Source: Nannocystis pusilla
GTDB taxonomy: Bacteria; Myxococcota_A; Polyangia; Nannocystales; Nannocystaceae
Direction: 5' to 3'
DNA length: 64,000 nt
Assembly (NCBI RefSeq): GCF_020073745.1
Contig: NZ_JAIRAU010000001.1
Location: 1,312,501-1,376,500, forward strand
Positions 42,197 through 50,936 of this stretch are shown piece by piece (the first letter of the stretch is position 1; every line of letters starts with the position of its first letter). The position numbers were made by a program, and so were the translations under genes. The notes beneath the pieces are model-generated. The model was not told where the DNA came from, made no database searches, and was given only the letters and a program-made list of their open reading frames with translations.

Positions 42197-42771
42197 TTGT
42201 GGAACGCCTGGCGCGCGAAGTCGCGGCAGGCCTTGAGGAGCTCTTCGGAAGCGGGGGTGCCCTTGAGGGCGCGCGAGAGGCTGAGACCGCCGTACATGAG
42301 GGCGATCAGGGCCAGCGCGCGCTGGCGGCTGGCCGGCGAGTCGTCGGCGATGCACTCGCCGAGCGCGCCGGCGTAGTCGCCCAGCTCGCGCGCGAGGGCG
42401 TCACGCACGGGCTCGCCCGCCTGGGCGACGTCGGCGACGACGGCCGGCAGCGGACAGCCCTCGCACGGGTGGTCGCGATGGCTGCGCGAGAGGTAGCGCC
42501 GGACCACGAAGGAGACCGCCTCGACGCCGCGCAGCTTGCCGGCGGCGGCGACCAGGCCGCTCCACAGCTCGCGCAGCGACTCGCGCAACGAGGCGGCGAC
42601 CAGCGCCTCCTTCGATTCGAAGTGGGCGTAGAATCCACCGACCGTCAGGCCGGCGCCCTTCATCACCTCGGCGACGCTGGCGCCGGCGATCCCGCGCTCG
42701 CGCAACAGGCGGTTCGCCGAGGCGAGGATGTCTTGCCGGGTTCGCTCTTTCTGCTCGGTCCTGACGGTCAC
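42190..42771 (-). CDS. TetR-family regulator of the thiolase-thioesterase operon
   Basis: 193 residues from a GTG with GAGGAGG seven bases upstream. HTH about 10-55 (RQDILASANRLLRERGIAGASVAEVMKGAG, LTVGGFYAHFESKEAL). The C-terminal domain carries CEGCPLPAVVADVA and other features of the TetR_C_23-like group related to AcrR/NemR. It is first in an operon with thiolase and thioesterase and has two adjacent palindromes just upstream, so autoregulation is likely. Confidence 0.9.
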   Translation of the reverse strand: MTVRTEQKERTRQDILASANRLLRERGIAGASVAEVMKGAGLTVGGFYAHFESKEALVAASLRESLRELWSGLVAAAGKLRGVEAVSFVVRRYLSRSHRDHPCEGCPLPAVVADVAQAGEPVRDALARELGDYAGALGECIADDSPASRQRALALIALMYGGLSLSRALKGTPASEELLKACRDFARQAFHND

Positions 42772-42798
42772 GGCGGGCCTCCTCTCGGCCGGGTCGGT

Positions 42799-42826
42799 AT
42801 GACGGTCGTAATATGACGGGCGTCAT
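42799..42826 (-). promoter_or_regulatory. Tandem TetR operator
   Basis: Two adjacent 14-base palindromes: ATGACGGTCGTAAT (42799-42812, one mismatch) and ATGACGGGCGTCAT (42813-42826, perfect arms). They sit 28-55 bases before the TetR start codon. Confidence 0.65.
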
Positions 42827-43009
42827 CCGAGATGTCAAGCGTGCGCGGCGCCGAATGCCGCGGGACGTGGTCGCCCATGTGGGCGAAGGAGGGAGGCGGG
42901 GCCTGGTGTGCGGCGTGCGAGGCGGAGATGGATCACACGGACGCGCGCCGGTTCGTCACGACGAGGGGCCGGGCGGGGTGCGGCGCGGGTCTCATCGCAT
43001 AGACAACCA

Positions 43010-43174
43010 TTCGGGTGCGCCGGAGGCATGTGCGCGCCGGGAGAGTCGTGCCAGACGCGCCCGGGCCAGTGCGACGCGTTCGAGCGGGTGTGCGGCTGCG
43101 ACGGCAAGACCTACGGCAACGACGGGGCGCGCGACGAGGGCGCATGCAAACTCCCGTCGTCGGAGCGGCGTTGA
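43010..43174 (+). pseudogene. Remnant of a Kazal-domain gene
   Basis: About 54 codons ending in a stop at 43172-43174. The segment FERVCGCDGKTYGNDGARDE closely matches VCGCDDKTYGNDCARQS in the intact gene downstream, but one disulfide Cys is replaced by Gly and no start or signal peptide exists. A hairpin array begins one base after the stop. Confidence 0.6.
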
Positions 43175-43175
43175 T

Positions 43176-43213
43176 AAACATGGCTTCATGGACATGTTGT
43201 CACGGACATGCGT
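43176..43213 (+). repeat. CATG-14 hairpin array, 3 units
   Basis: CATG at 43179, 43193 and 43207 (14-base period). A further CATG at 43223 is out of phase by two. Confidence 0.75.
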
Positions 43214-43401
43214 CCACCGGCGCATGTGCGTGTCCGGTCGCCGCGTGTCGCACGGGCGACCCGACCTGCGTCGCGGAGGTGGGCGGCGGATCGCGCGGGC
43301 GATGCCTCGTTTCGTCACGAGGGCAGGCGGCAAAAGGGGTATTGCATCGCCGGGCTCATGGCATAGAACTCCCGCGCCTCCGCCAGAGGCCATTCATCGT
43401 C

Positions 43402-44379
43402 ATGCACCATTCATCGTTCGTGTTGTTGGCTTGTGTCTCTGTTTTGTCGCTCTCGCCGGCCTGCGACAGCCCCGCCCCGAAGAATCCCGAGGAGGCCGGG
43501 GAGCAGAGCGGGCCCGGCGCCGCCGAGCAGGAGACGTTCTACATCGTGACGCGCCGCGACGTCCGCAAGTGCGCGGCGCCGATGTGCGGCGGGTTCTACG
43601 TCCAGCGCGTCAATCAGGACACGACGACGTGCGCCGACGGCAAGGCGGAGAAGGAGTGTTATGTGGGCACCGTCGATCTGGCGGCGCTTAAGCTCGACCC
43701 GGCGGGCGAGGACGCGTTCCGCGAGGCGTTCGGGCAGCGGCACGCGCTGGTGCGCGGGGGGATCTCCCTGGGAGTAGACCCCAAGTTCCCCGAGATCGGG
43801 GCGCTGGTCGCCAGCGAGGGCTGGAGCGGGCGCGCGGGCGTCGAGCCGAAGGGTGAGTTTTTGCGCGTGCGCGGCATTCATGCCAAGTGCGCCGGGCTGC
43901 CGTGTCCGTCGGCCAGCGCGTTCCGCCTCAACACCGACTGGCAGGGGCTGTTCGCCGGGATCGACCTGGCCGCCGGCGGCGCGCCGCAGGAGGTCCAGGA
44001 CGCCGCCAATCAGACGATGTACGAGACGCCCGAGGGCATCCTCGCGGCGGCGACGACGTCGGAGGTGACGGGGCCGAACGGGACGATGAAGGCGCTGGTG
44101 GCCAGCGAATTCTACACGCGGGCCACCGGGGCCGCCGCGGGCGGTCCGGAGTGCGGAGGGATCCGCGGGCTCGCCTGCGGCGAGGGCCAGTTCTGCGACC
44201 CGAGCCAGTGCGGCGGGGCCGACATCGGCGGGACCTGCCGGGCCAGGCCGGAGGCGTGCACGTTCGAGTACAGCCCGGTGTGCGGCTGCGACGACAAGAC
44301 CTACGGCAACGACTGCGCGCGCCAGTCGGCCGGGGTCGGCCTGGCGTACAAGGGCGAGTGCAAGCCGGCGGGTTCGTGA
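43402..44379 (+). CDS. Lipoprotein with DUF6748-like and Kazal domains
   Basis: 325 residues. Lipobox LSPAC (C21). The middle part (about 43-240) has FYIVTRRDVRKCAAPMCGGFYVQRVNQ and CYVGTVDLAAL, which I associate tentatively with DUF6748 of myxobacteria. The C-terminal 45 residues are a Kazal-type module: CTFEYSPVCGCDDKTYGNDC, then a final C in YKGECKP. Kazal domains inhibit serine proteases, so a surface-anchored inhibitor is plausible. A degenerate second copy of the Kazal segment lies 230 bases upstream. Confidence 0.8.
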   Translation: MHHSSFVLLACVSVLSLSPACDSPAPKNPEEAGEQSGPGAAEQETFYIVTRRDVRKCAAPMCGGFYVQRVNQDTTTCADGKAEKECYVGTVDLAALKLDPAGEDAFREAFGQRHALVRGGISLGVDPKFPEIGALVASEGWSGRAGVEPKGEFLRVRGIHAKCAGLPCPSASAFRLNTDWQGLFAGIDLAAGGAPQEVQDAANQTMYETPEGILAAATTSEVTGPNGTMKALVASEFYTRATGAAAGGPECGGIRGLACGEGQFCDPSQCGGADIGGTCRARPEACTFEYSPVCGCDDKTYGNDCARQSAGVGLAYKGECKPAGS

Positions 44380-44391
44380 GCGGCGGGCTGC

Positions 44392-44457
44392 GGGCGTGTC
44401 CGTGAGGACATGCCTGAACAGCCCTGGTCTCGGGGGCATGTCTTGACAGACATGTCC
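44392..44457 (+). repeat. CATG-14 hairpin array, 5 units
   Basis: Units at 44395 (CGTG), 44409, 44423 (CCTG), 44437 and 44451, all exactly 14 bases apart. The last two form a perfect CATGTCT/AGACATG stem. It lies between the convergent Kazal and amidohydrolase genes. Confidence 0.92.
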
Positions 44458-44470
44458 CTTCGTCAATTTC

Positions 44471-46231
44471 TCAAGACCGGGCGCGGAGGACGGTGCCGAA
44501 GCCGCGCTCGCGGCCGAGCTCGGGCGCGAACGCCCCGGCGCTCCAGGCGGTGCGGCCGGCGACGAGCACGCGGCGGACGGCGGCGTCGTTGCGGCGGACG
44601 AGCCGGCGCAGGCTGCTGAAGGGGCCGCCGACGCCCTCGGGGGCGACGGGCTGTTCGTGGAGGGCGTCGAGGCTGTCGTCGAGGGCCTCGGGGTCGATGA
44701 CGGCGAGGTCGGCGCGGGCGCCGGGGGCGAGCACGCCGGCGTCGAGGCCGAACCACTGCGCGAGCTCGCCGGTGACGCGGTGGACGGCGCGCTCGGGGCT
44801 CATGATCGGGCGCCCGCGCGCGGCGGCGGCGCGGACCATTCGCAGCAGGCGCAGCGGGAAGTTGTAGTAGGCCATGTTGCGCAGGTGGGCGCCGGCGTCG
44901 GAGAAGCCGATCAGGGCGCCGGGGTGGCGCACGATCCACTCGAGCACCTCGGGGCGGTCGTTGGCGACGATCGTCTGCCAGCGCAGCGCGGTCCCGTGCT
45001 CGGCCACGAGGTCGAGGAGCGTGTCGATCGCGTCGCGCCCGCGCGCTTCGGCGACCTCGGCGAACGACTTGCCGACCAACTGTCCCTCGGGACATGCGAG
45101 GATCCGGGTGCGGCGCAGGTCGCGGTGGTAGGCGCGGCCGCGCAGGCGATCCTGCCACTGGCGGCGGAACCGCCGGCGATAGGCGGGGTCGCGCAGGAGG
45201 GCGGCGCGGGCGGCCGGTTGCTCGAGGTGGAGCGCCTCGGTGCCGGCGGCGAACTCCTCGAACACCGGGACCTCGATGCCGTCGACCCACATGTCGAACG
45301 GATTGGGCAGGGCCTGAAACCGCAGGTCGCCGCCGAGCAGGCGATTGACGAGCCACGCCAGCCCGCCCGCGACCCGGTGGACGCCGCGCGCGGGCGGGGC
45401 GTCCATCATGGCGATCAGGGTGGTCTTGAGGGCGGCGCGGCGCAGGCCGGCGCTGAGGGCGGCGAACAGCAATACGTTGACCTTGGTCGATACGTTGGGC
45501 ACGCCCTGCAGCACGCGTCCGCGCGCGCGCAGGACAGCGGCGAGGGCCCGGTACTCCGACCAGGAGGCGAACACCGAGGGGGTCGGCCGGCTGCGGAATT
45601 GCTCGCCGCCCATCTTGTCCCACGGCAGGGTGTTGATCGACAGGCCGAGGTATCCGGCGTCGAGGGCCTCGTCGAGCAGTGCCCGCATCCGCGCGAGCTC
45701 GTCGGCGCCCGGGCGGGCGCGCGCGTCGAGGCTGCGGCCCAGGCCCATGGCGGCGGCGCGGATCGCCGAATGGCCGAGCAATGCTGCGACGTGCGGGCCG
45801 AGCGGGAGCCGCTCCAGGTGCTGCAAATACTCGGCCGGCCCGTTCCAGTCCTTGACCCGCTGCAGCAGCGGCTCGACGCAGGCCCGGGGGATCCCCTCGA
45901 CCCGGCAGAACATGTCGGCCAATTCATCGGGGGCGCCGATCGCCAGGCTCAGGCCACAGCTGCCGAGGAACACGGTCGTGACCCCGTGCCGCAGCGATTC
46001 GCCGAGGGCGGGCCACAGCTCGAGCTCGGCGTCGTAATGGGTGTGGATGTCGATGAAGCCGGGGGTGATCCAGCAACCGCGGACGTCGATCGATTCGACG
46101 TGTTCCCCGACGGCCGAGTCCGGCGGGAGCAGGGCCGCGACCGCGCCCGCCTCCACCAATACGTCGAGGGCGCGGGGCGGGTTGCCGAGGCCGTCGAACA
46201 CAATGCCGCCGCGGAGGACCTGGGAGCGCAT
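44471..46231 (-). CDS. Amidohydrolase, N-acyl-D-amino-acid deacylase-like
   Basis: 586 residues. Metal-dependent amidohydrolase (amidohydrolase 3 group): WITPGFIDIHTHYDAEL with H63 and H65, GVTTVFLGSCG, and near the C-terminus FSDAGAHLRNMAYY followed by GELAQWFGLDAGVLAPGARADLAVID. Close relatives hydrolyse N-acyl-D-amino acids or similar amides. TACGCT lies five bases before the ATG. A hairpin repeat within the gene encodes ILACPEGQLVG. Confidence 0.87.
   Translation of the reverse strand: MRSQVLRGGIVFDGLGNPPRALDVLVEAGAVAALLPPDSAVGEHVESIDVRGCWITPGFIDIHTHYDAELELWPALGESLRHGVTTVFLGSCGLSLAIGAPDELADMFCRVEGIPRACVEPLLQRVKDWNGPAEYLQHLERLPLGPHVAALLGHSAIRAAAMGLGRSLDARARPGADELARMRALLDEALDAGYLGLSINTLPWDKMGGEQFRSRPTPSVFASWSEYRALAAVLRARGRVLQGVPNVSTKVNVLLFAALSAGLRRAALKTTLIAMMDAPPARGVHRVAGGLAWLVNRLLGGDLRFQALPNPFDMWVDGIEVPVFEEFAAGTEALHLEQPAARAALLRDPAYRRRFRRQWQDRLRGRAYHRDLRRTRILACPEGQLVGKSFAEVAEARGRDAIDTLLDLVAEHGTALRWQTIVANDRPEVLEWIVRHPGALIGFSDAGAHLRNMAYYNFPLRLLRMVRAAAARGRPIMSPERAVHRVTGELAQWFGLDAGVLAPGARADLAVIDPEALDDSLDALHEQPVAPEGVGGPFSSLRRLVRRNDAAVRRVLVAGRTAWSAGAFAPELGRERGFGTVLRARS
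45076..45099 (-). repeat. CATG-14 hairpin repeat inside the amidohydrolase gene
   Basis: ACTG at 45079 and CATG at 45093; TGTCC and GGACA arms around CTCG. Confidence 0.65.
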
Positions 46232-46284
46232 GGCTCAGCGTATCAGGCGGGCGGGGGAACGGACAGCGCGCGGGCCGCGACTGC

Positions 46285-46308
46285 GATGATGTCTCGAGGG
46301 ACAGGCGA
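46285..46308 (+). repeat. CATG-14 hairpin repeat, 2 degenerate units
   Basis: GATG at 46288 and CAGG at 46302; TGTC and GACA arms. It lies in the gap between the amidohydrolase and wHTH genes. Confidence 0.5.
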
Positions 46309-46372
46309 GGGAATCTACCAGGGGCGAATCATGCGTGGCACGGCGGCCGCGCCTGGGTGCTGGGGGCGACGC

Positions 46373-47185
46373 TCACGCGACCGGTGCGGCGGCGGCGGCG
46401 GTGAGGACCTGATAGACGGTATCGGGGCCCTCGCCCTCGCGGCGGATGGCGCCGGCCTTGACCAGGCGATTGAGCACGGCCCGCAGGTCGTCGGGCTGGA
46501 GGCCGACGCGGGGGCGCAGGTCCCTGGCCCGAATCCACTCGCCGGTGGTGCGCAGGGCGTTCATGACGAGGGTGTCGGGATCGAAGCGATTGTGCTGGGC
46601 GAGCGTGCGGGACATGGCGCTGCGCACGACATCGACATTGCTGCGATCGGAGGCCGGCGCGATCTCGAGCTGGGCGGGCTCCGGGCGCGGCCGGCGAGGG
46701 GCCGGCGGGGTTTCTTCGCCGCTGCCGCCGCTGCGCACGCTGCGTATGTTCGTCAGCGACGACTCGCGCCGCACGTCGAGGTCGGGGGCGGCGCTCTCGG
46801 CGGCGACGGCGGCAGCAGCAGCCTCTTCGACGAGATCGCGGACGGGGACCTCCGCGCGCGACACAGGCCGCAATCGCGGGCTGGGCGTCGGGGCCGCCGA
46901 ATCGACGGACTTGGCCGGCTTGTCGGCGGGCTTGTCGCTGGCACGAGCGCGGCGCGGGCTCTTTGTCGCGGGCGCCTGGGTGACCACCTGGGCCGCGGTG
47001 CCGGAGAGCAGCGAGGACACCGGAAGGGCGCCGACGCTGCGTGCGGCGGGGCTGGTGAGGATCTCGCCGAGCTCGCGCAAGGTGAGACTGGGTAGTTCGT
47101 CCTGGATGAGCTGTAGAAAGACGCGGCGCTCGTGGTCCATCAGGGAGTCCCAGAGCTGGCGTTGAATCTGCTCGATCGTGGTCAC
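46373..47185 (-). CDS. Protein with C-terminal winged-helix DNA-binding domain
   Basis: 270 residues from a GTG. The N-terminal helical part (MTTIEQIQRQLWDSLMDHER, LPSLTLRELGEIL) leads to a disordered Ala/Pro/Ser-rich linker (about 60-175). The C-terminal 75 residues look like a winged helix (TGEWIRARDLRPRVGLQPDD, LRAVLNRLVKAGAIRREGEG). Family not recognised. GGAGGT touches the GTG directly, so the start is uncertain. A 15-base palindrome 10 bases upstream could be an autoregulatory site. Confidence 0.7.
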   Translation of the reverse strand: MTTIEQIQRQLWDSLMDHERRVFLQLIQDELPSLTLRELGEILTSPAARSVGALPVSSLLSGTAAQVVTQAPATKSPRRARASDKPADKPAKSVDSAAPTPSPRLRPVSRAEVPVRDLVEEAAAAAVAAESAAPDLDVRRESSLTNIRSVRSGGSGEETPPAPRRPRPEPAQLEIAPASDRSNVDVVRSAMSRTLAQHNRFDPDTLVMNALRTTGEWIRARDLRPRVGLQPDDLRAVLNRLVKAGAIRREGEGPDTVYQVLTAAAAAPVA

Positions 47186-47195
47186 ACCTCCACTT

Positions 47196-47210
47196 TACAC
47201 GATCCGTGTA
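47196..47210 (-). promoter_or_regulatory. Palindrome upstream of the wHTH gene
   Basis: TACACG and CGTGTA, perfect 6-base arms around ATC, 10 bases before the start codon. Confidence 0.5.
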
Positions 47211-47477
47211 GAAACATCCATCGCAATCGTACGAGCACAGTGATGCCGATGCGGGCGATCGTCCACTTGTAGCGAGCAAGTGTCCGCGACTGGCCGAACG
47301 GCCAGAGGAAGCCGTCCACGCCCTGCAGCGAATCGACCGCGGCGCCGCGAGCGTCGCCGGAATTCCTCCATTGTGGTCAGCGGCCATTCGTCCATTCGCG
47401 GGCCGCGAATGCGAGCCGTGCGCGGATCCGCGCCGGGTTTCGCTGGCACGATGAGGTATGATGATTGCCGACCTCGT

Positions 47478-49193
47478 TCAGAACGCGGTCCGCTCGAGCT
47501 CGAAGTCGGCGAAGGCCCAGGCGTCGAGGTAGTCGCGCTCGGCCTTCCGCGCGGCGACCCTCTTCTTTTGCGCGGCGAGCGACTTCCACAGGCCGAAGTG
47601 GGCCCAGCCGTTGTTCGGGTTCCTCGCCAGGTCGGCGCGGTAGACGGCCTCGGCCTCGCGCGCCCGGCCGGCGTCGAGGAGGGCGGCGCCGAGGTAGTGA
47701 CGCAGCGGATAGAACCAGTCGGCCGGCTCGTTGTAGGCGAGCGTGTCGGCGAGGGCGACCGCCCGCTGCCAGCGGGCCACCGTCTCGGGCGAGCGCTCGG
47801 CCTCGGCGGCGCGTGCCTCGACGACGTCGGCCGCCAGCTGGAGCACGCGCCTGCCGTTGTTGAGGCCCGCGAGCTGGTCCTCGGGCAGCTGGCGCATGAT
47901 CTCCCGCACCGCCATCGCCTCGGCGTAGGCGCCCTCGATCTCGCCGGTCGCCGCCAGCGCCATGCCCCGCGCGTGGTGCCACAGCGCGACCAGGGTCTGG
48001 TGTTTCGGGTCGGGCTTGGAGGCGCCGAAGACCTCGTCCCAGCGGCCGAAGCGGACCATCACCAGCAGCGGCTCCGACAGGAAGAAGTCCATGCCCGGCA
48101 TGCCGCACACGACGTCGCGCGGCATGTGCTCGGCCGACTTGCGCGCGGCCTCGAGCGACTCTGCGCTGCGGCCCTGCATCGACGCGGCGTAGGCGAGGAA
48201 GCCGTAATTGTGGGCGAGGTAGAGCGGGTAATAGCCGATCGGCTCGACGCGGGCCAGGTAGCGCTGATCGACCTGGATCGCGCGGCGGTTGGCCTCGGCG
48301 GCGTCGCCGTAGCGGCCGACCCGCTGGTAGATGTGGGCCGGCATGTGGACGATGTGACCGGCCCCGGGCATGAGCCCGGGCAGCCGATCGGCGGCGGCGA
48401 CCGCCCGCTCCGGCCGCGGCGAGGCCTCGACGGCGTGGATGTAGAAATGATTGGCCCCGGGGTGCGACTCGTCGCGCGCGAGCACCGATTCGAGGGTCTC
48501 GACGATCTCGCGGGTCCCGGGCGCGGGGACGCCCTCGCTGCTCCACAATCGCCAGGGGTTGGCGTTCATCAGCGCCTCGGCGAACAGCACCTGGACGTCG
48601 AGGTCGTCGGGGAAGCGCCTGGCGACGTCGCGCATCTCGCCGGCGTAGATGCGGTTGTAGGCCTCCATCTCCTCGGGAGGGGCGTATTCGGAGCCCTTGA
48701 AGCGCCGCGCCAGCGCGGCCACCAGCGCGACCTCGACCGGCTGGCCGTATTGCGCGTGCTCCTGCGCCCGCGTGATCGCGTCCCAGGCGGCGCGCGCGCG
48801 GTCGGGCAGCATCGGGATGTTGTAATTGGGCCCGAGCGCGTAGGCGACGCCCCACAGGCACATGGCGCAGCTGGGGTCGAGCTCGACGGCGCGGGCGAAC
48901 GAGCGCGCGGCCTCGTCGTGGTTGAATCCATACAGGAGGGCGAGGCCCTGATCGAAGAACGCCTGCGCCTGTGGTGATTGGGTGGTGACCTTGCGCCGGT
49001 GGTCGCCGAGGTCGTCGAAAAGGATGGCGCCGCGGGCCAGCGCGATCAGCGTCCACGACTCGCCGCGCGTCGGGTCGGCGGTCGCCGCGGCGCCGGAGCC
49101 GGTGCCGCCGGCCGGCGGATCGGTGGACCCGTCCCCGGCGTGCCGACCGCAGGCGAGCAGGGCCAGGACGGCGATCGTTCGAACTCGAGACAT
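47478..49193 (-). CDS. TPR-repeat lipoprotein
   Basis: 571 residues from MSRVRTIAVLALLAC. Lipobox LLAC (C15), a short Gly/Ala linker, then helical repeats with TPR spacing (AFFDQGLALLYGFNHDEAARSFARAVELD; PYxR-like NNGWAHFGLWKSLAAQKK). Conserved features include DPSCAMCLWGVAYALGPNYN and HFYIHAVEASPRPERA, seen in a widespread group of secreted TPR proteins of unknown function. The longer open frame to 49355 lacks a signal start and was rejected. Confidence 0.85.
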   Translation of the reverse strand: MSRVRTIAVLALLACGRHAGDGSTDPPAGGTGSGAAATADPTRGESWTLIALARGAILFDDLGDHRRKVTTQSPQAQAFFDQGLALLYGFNHDEAARSFARAVELDPSCAMCLWGVAYALGPNYNIPMLPDRARAAWDAITRAQEHAQYGQPVEVALVAALARRFKGSEYAPPEEMEAYNRIYAGEMRDVARRFPDDLDVQVLFAEALMNANPWRLWSSEGVPAPGTREIVETLESVLARDESHPGANHFYIHAVEASPRPERAVAAADRLPGLMPGAGHIVHMPAHIYQRVGRYGDAAEANRRAIQVDQRYLARVEPIGYYPLYLAHNYGFLAYAASMQGRSAESLEAARKSAEHMPRDVVCGMPGMDFFLSEPLLVMVRFGRWDEVFGASKPDPKHQTLVALWHHARGMALAATGEIEGAYAEAMAVREIMRQLPEDQLAGLNNGRRVLQLAADVVEARAAEAERSPETVARWQRAVALADTLAYNEPADWFYPLRHYLGAALLDAGRAREAEAVYRADLARNPNNGWAHFGLWKSLAAQKKRVAARKAERDYLDAWAFADFELERTAF

Positions 49194-49706
49194 GACAGCG
49201 AGGCTCCGCTGCTCAAGGTACGCCGAGACGCGAGCCGCGCTCGACGGGCGCCGGAACCCCACCCGGGGGTTCACGCCGGGGGCCCCCGGACGGCTCCGCG
49301 GAGTAGACTGCCGTCGGCGCCAGCTTCTGCTGCGGGGGACGCGCGCCAGTGCCATGAATCACCGCCGCGACCGTCGAGGCCGCGAGGCAGGCCGTCGCGG
49401 CCGGGCGAGGCGTTCGCCGCATTCACCGGCGCCGGGCCGAGCGGCAGAGCGGGCCGTCCACCGCCCACAGCAAGGAGGCCGCGGACATGCTTTTAAAAAC
49501 AACATGTCCTTTGGACAATGTATGGAGCGAGGCGCGGCCGGGGCGAGCGCGGCCGGTCCGCTTTTTGGCGGGTCCGCGACCGGTCAGTTGCCGCCGCGGG
49601 GGCGGGGTGCATGGCGTCGTCGCTGGCCGCCGTCGTCGCTGCCCTTCGGGGACTGCATATAGACATCGCCGGCCCCGAGGCTGGTTCGGGTGCGCATCAC
49701 CGCAGC
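49194..49706 (+). other. Intergenic region between TPR and HsdS genes
   Basis: About 510 bases without a supportable gene. It holds the AT-rich hairpin repeat at 49483-49523 and nothing else I can identify. Confidence 0.5.
49483..49523 (+). repeat. CATG-14 repeat, irregular
   Basis: CATG at 49486 and 49503 (17 apart, with TTTTAAAA inserted between) and AATG at 49517 (14 apart). CATGTCC and GGACAATG are the recognisable pair. Confidence 0.55.
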
Positions 49707-50936
49707 TCAGGGGACGGCCGGCCGGCCGGCGACGCGCGGCGGCGCGAGGGCGCCGGACACCAGGCCCGGGAGCAAATGATCGCGGAGCTCGGCCAGCGCG
49801 CGCGACTCGTGGCGCGCGTGGTCGATGCGCACGAGCAACGGGCGCGTCACCTCGGCGAAGGCGGCGCGCAGGCGCGGCGGCGGCAGGGCGATCGCGTGGT
49901 CGAGCACGGCGTCGCGCGGCAGCGACAGCACCGTCGTGCCGGCGGCGAAGCCGGCCGCGCGCGCGCGAAACTCGGGCTGCTGGAGCGCGAAGTACACGAA
50001 ATCGCGCCACTCCTCGCAGCCGCGGCGGAAGCGGACGGCGTAGACGTGGTGCGTGAACAGCAGCGGGCCCTCGCCGAGCTCGGGGACCCGCAGCGGTACG
50101 CCGATCAGCTCGCGCCGCTGGGTCAGGTCGGTGTTGGCGATCATGAGGTCGCCGGCGCGGACGAGGTGGCGCTCGCTGTGACGGCCGCCGTAGCGCCGCG
50201 GGAGCTCGTCGAAGCCGAGCTCGGGGCGCGGGGCGAACTGACCGAGGCCGAGCAGGCGCGGGCCGGCGTCGCCGAGCAGCTCGCCGCGGTACGACAGGCC
50301 CTTGTCGAGGTCGAACAGATCGCCGAGGCGGGCGGCCTTCCAGTCGCGCCCCGGACCGCCGGGGAGGTCGACGAACTGGGCGCGGAAGCGGGCCCGGGCG
50401 ATCTCCGCGAGGGTGAGGCACAGGCGCTCGTTGAGCTCGACCTTGTCGTCGAGGGCCCCGAGCGCGTCGACGATCGCGCGCTGCCGGGTCGGCGTGGGCA
50501 TGGCGATCGGCGTGCGCAGGAGCGCCGACTTGGTGAGGATCGGCTGGGCCGAACCCCCGGCGGCGGCGCGCAGCTCGCGACGCCGGGCCCGCAGGTCGTA
50601 ATAGACATAGCGGGCGCTGTTGGGCGGCTCGACGATGATCGCGGCCAGCTGCTGATTGATGGCAGTGTCGATGCCGGCGCAGGCGGTGCGGCCGAGGTCG
50701 GCGCCGATGCACACGAGGAGGACGCAGCCCCGCGGGGCCCGGGCGGCGGCGATCAGGCCCGCGCCCTGCTCGGTGAGGCTGCGGGCGGCGCTGTCGACGA
50801 TGCGGCGGCCGTCGAGGTCGGCGGGCGTGACGAACGGGACGGGCCCGCCGAAGTGCGTCGGGTCGTCGCCCGGGGGCGTGCTGCCGATGACGATCCTGCC
50901 GAGCGCGCCCAGTGTGGTGAGGCGGCGCTCAGTCAA
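49707..50936 (-). CDS. hsdS: Type I restriction-modification specificity subunit (HsdS-like)
   Basis: 409 residues from a TTG that overlaps the hsdM stop. Two target-recognition halves are visible, each followed by a conserved helix region: PTPTRQRAIVDALGALDDKVELNERL (about 148-173) and PPRLRAAFAEVTRPLLVRIDHA near the end. The second half starts at WKAARLGDLFDLDKGLSYRG. It specifies the bipartite DNA target of the methyltransferase. No hsdR is adjacent. Confidence 0.85.
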   Translation of the reverse strand: MTERRLTTLGALGRIVIGSTPPGDDPTHFGGPVPFVTPADLDGRRIVDSAARSLTEQGAGLIAAARAPRGCVLLVCIGADLGRTACAGIDTAINQQLAAIIVEPPNSARYVYYDLRARRRELRAAAGGSAQPILTKSALLRTPIAMPTPTRQRAIVDALGALDDKVELNERLCLTLAEIARARFRAQFVDLPGGPGRDWKAARLGDLFDLDKGLSYRGELLGDAGPRLLGLGQFAPRPELGFDELPRRYGGRHSERHLVRAGDLMIANTDLTQRRELIGVPLRVPELGEGPLLFTHHVYAVRFRRGCEEWRDFVYFALQQPEFRARAAGFAAGTTVLSLPRDAVLDHAIALPPPRLRAAFAEVTRPLLVRIDHARHESRALAELRDHLLPGLVSGALAPPRVAGRPAVP

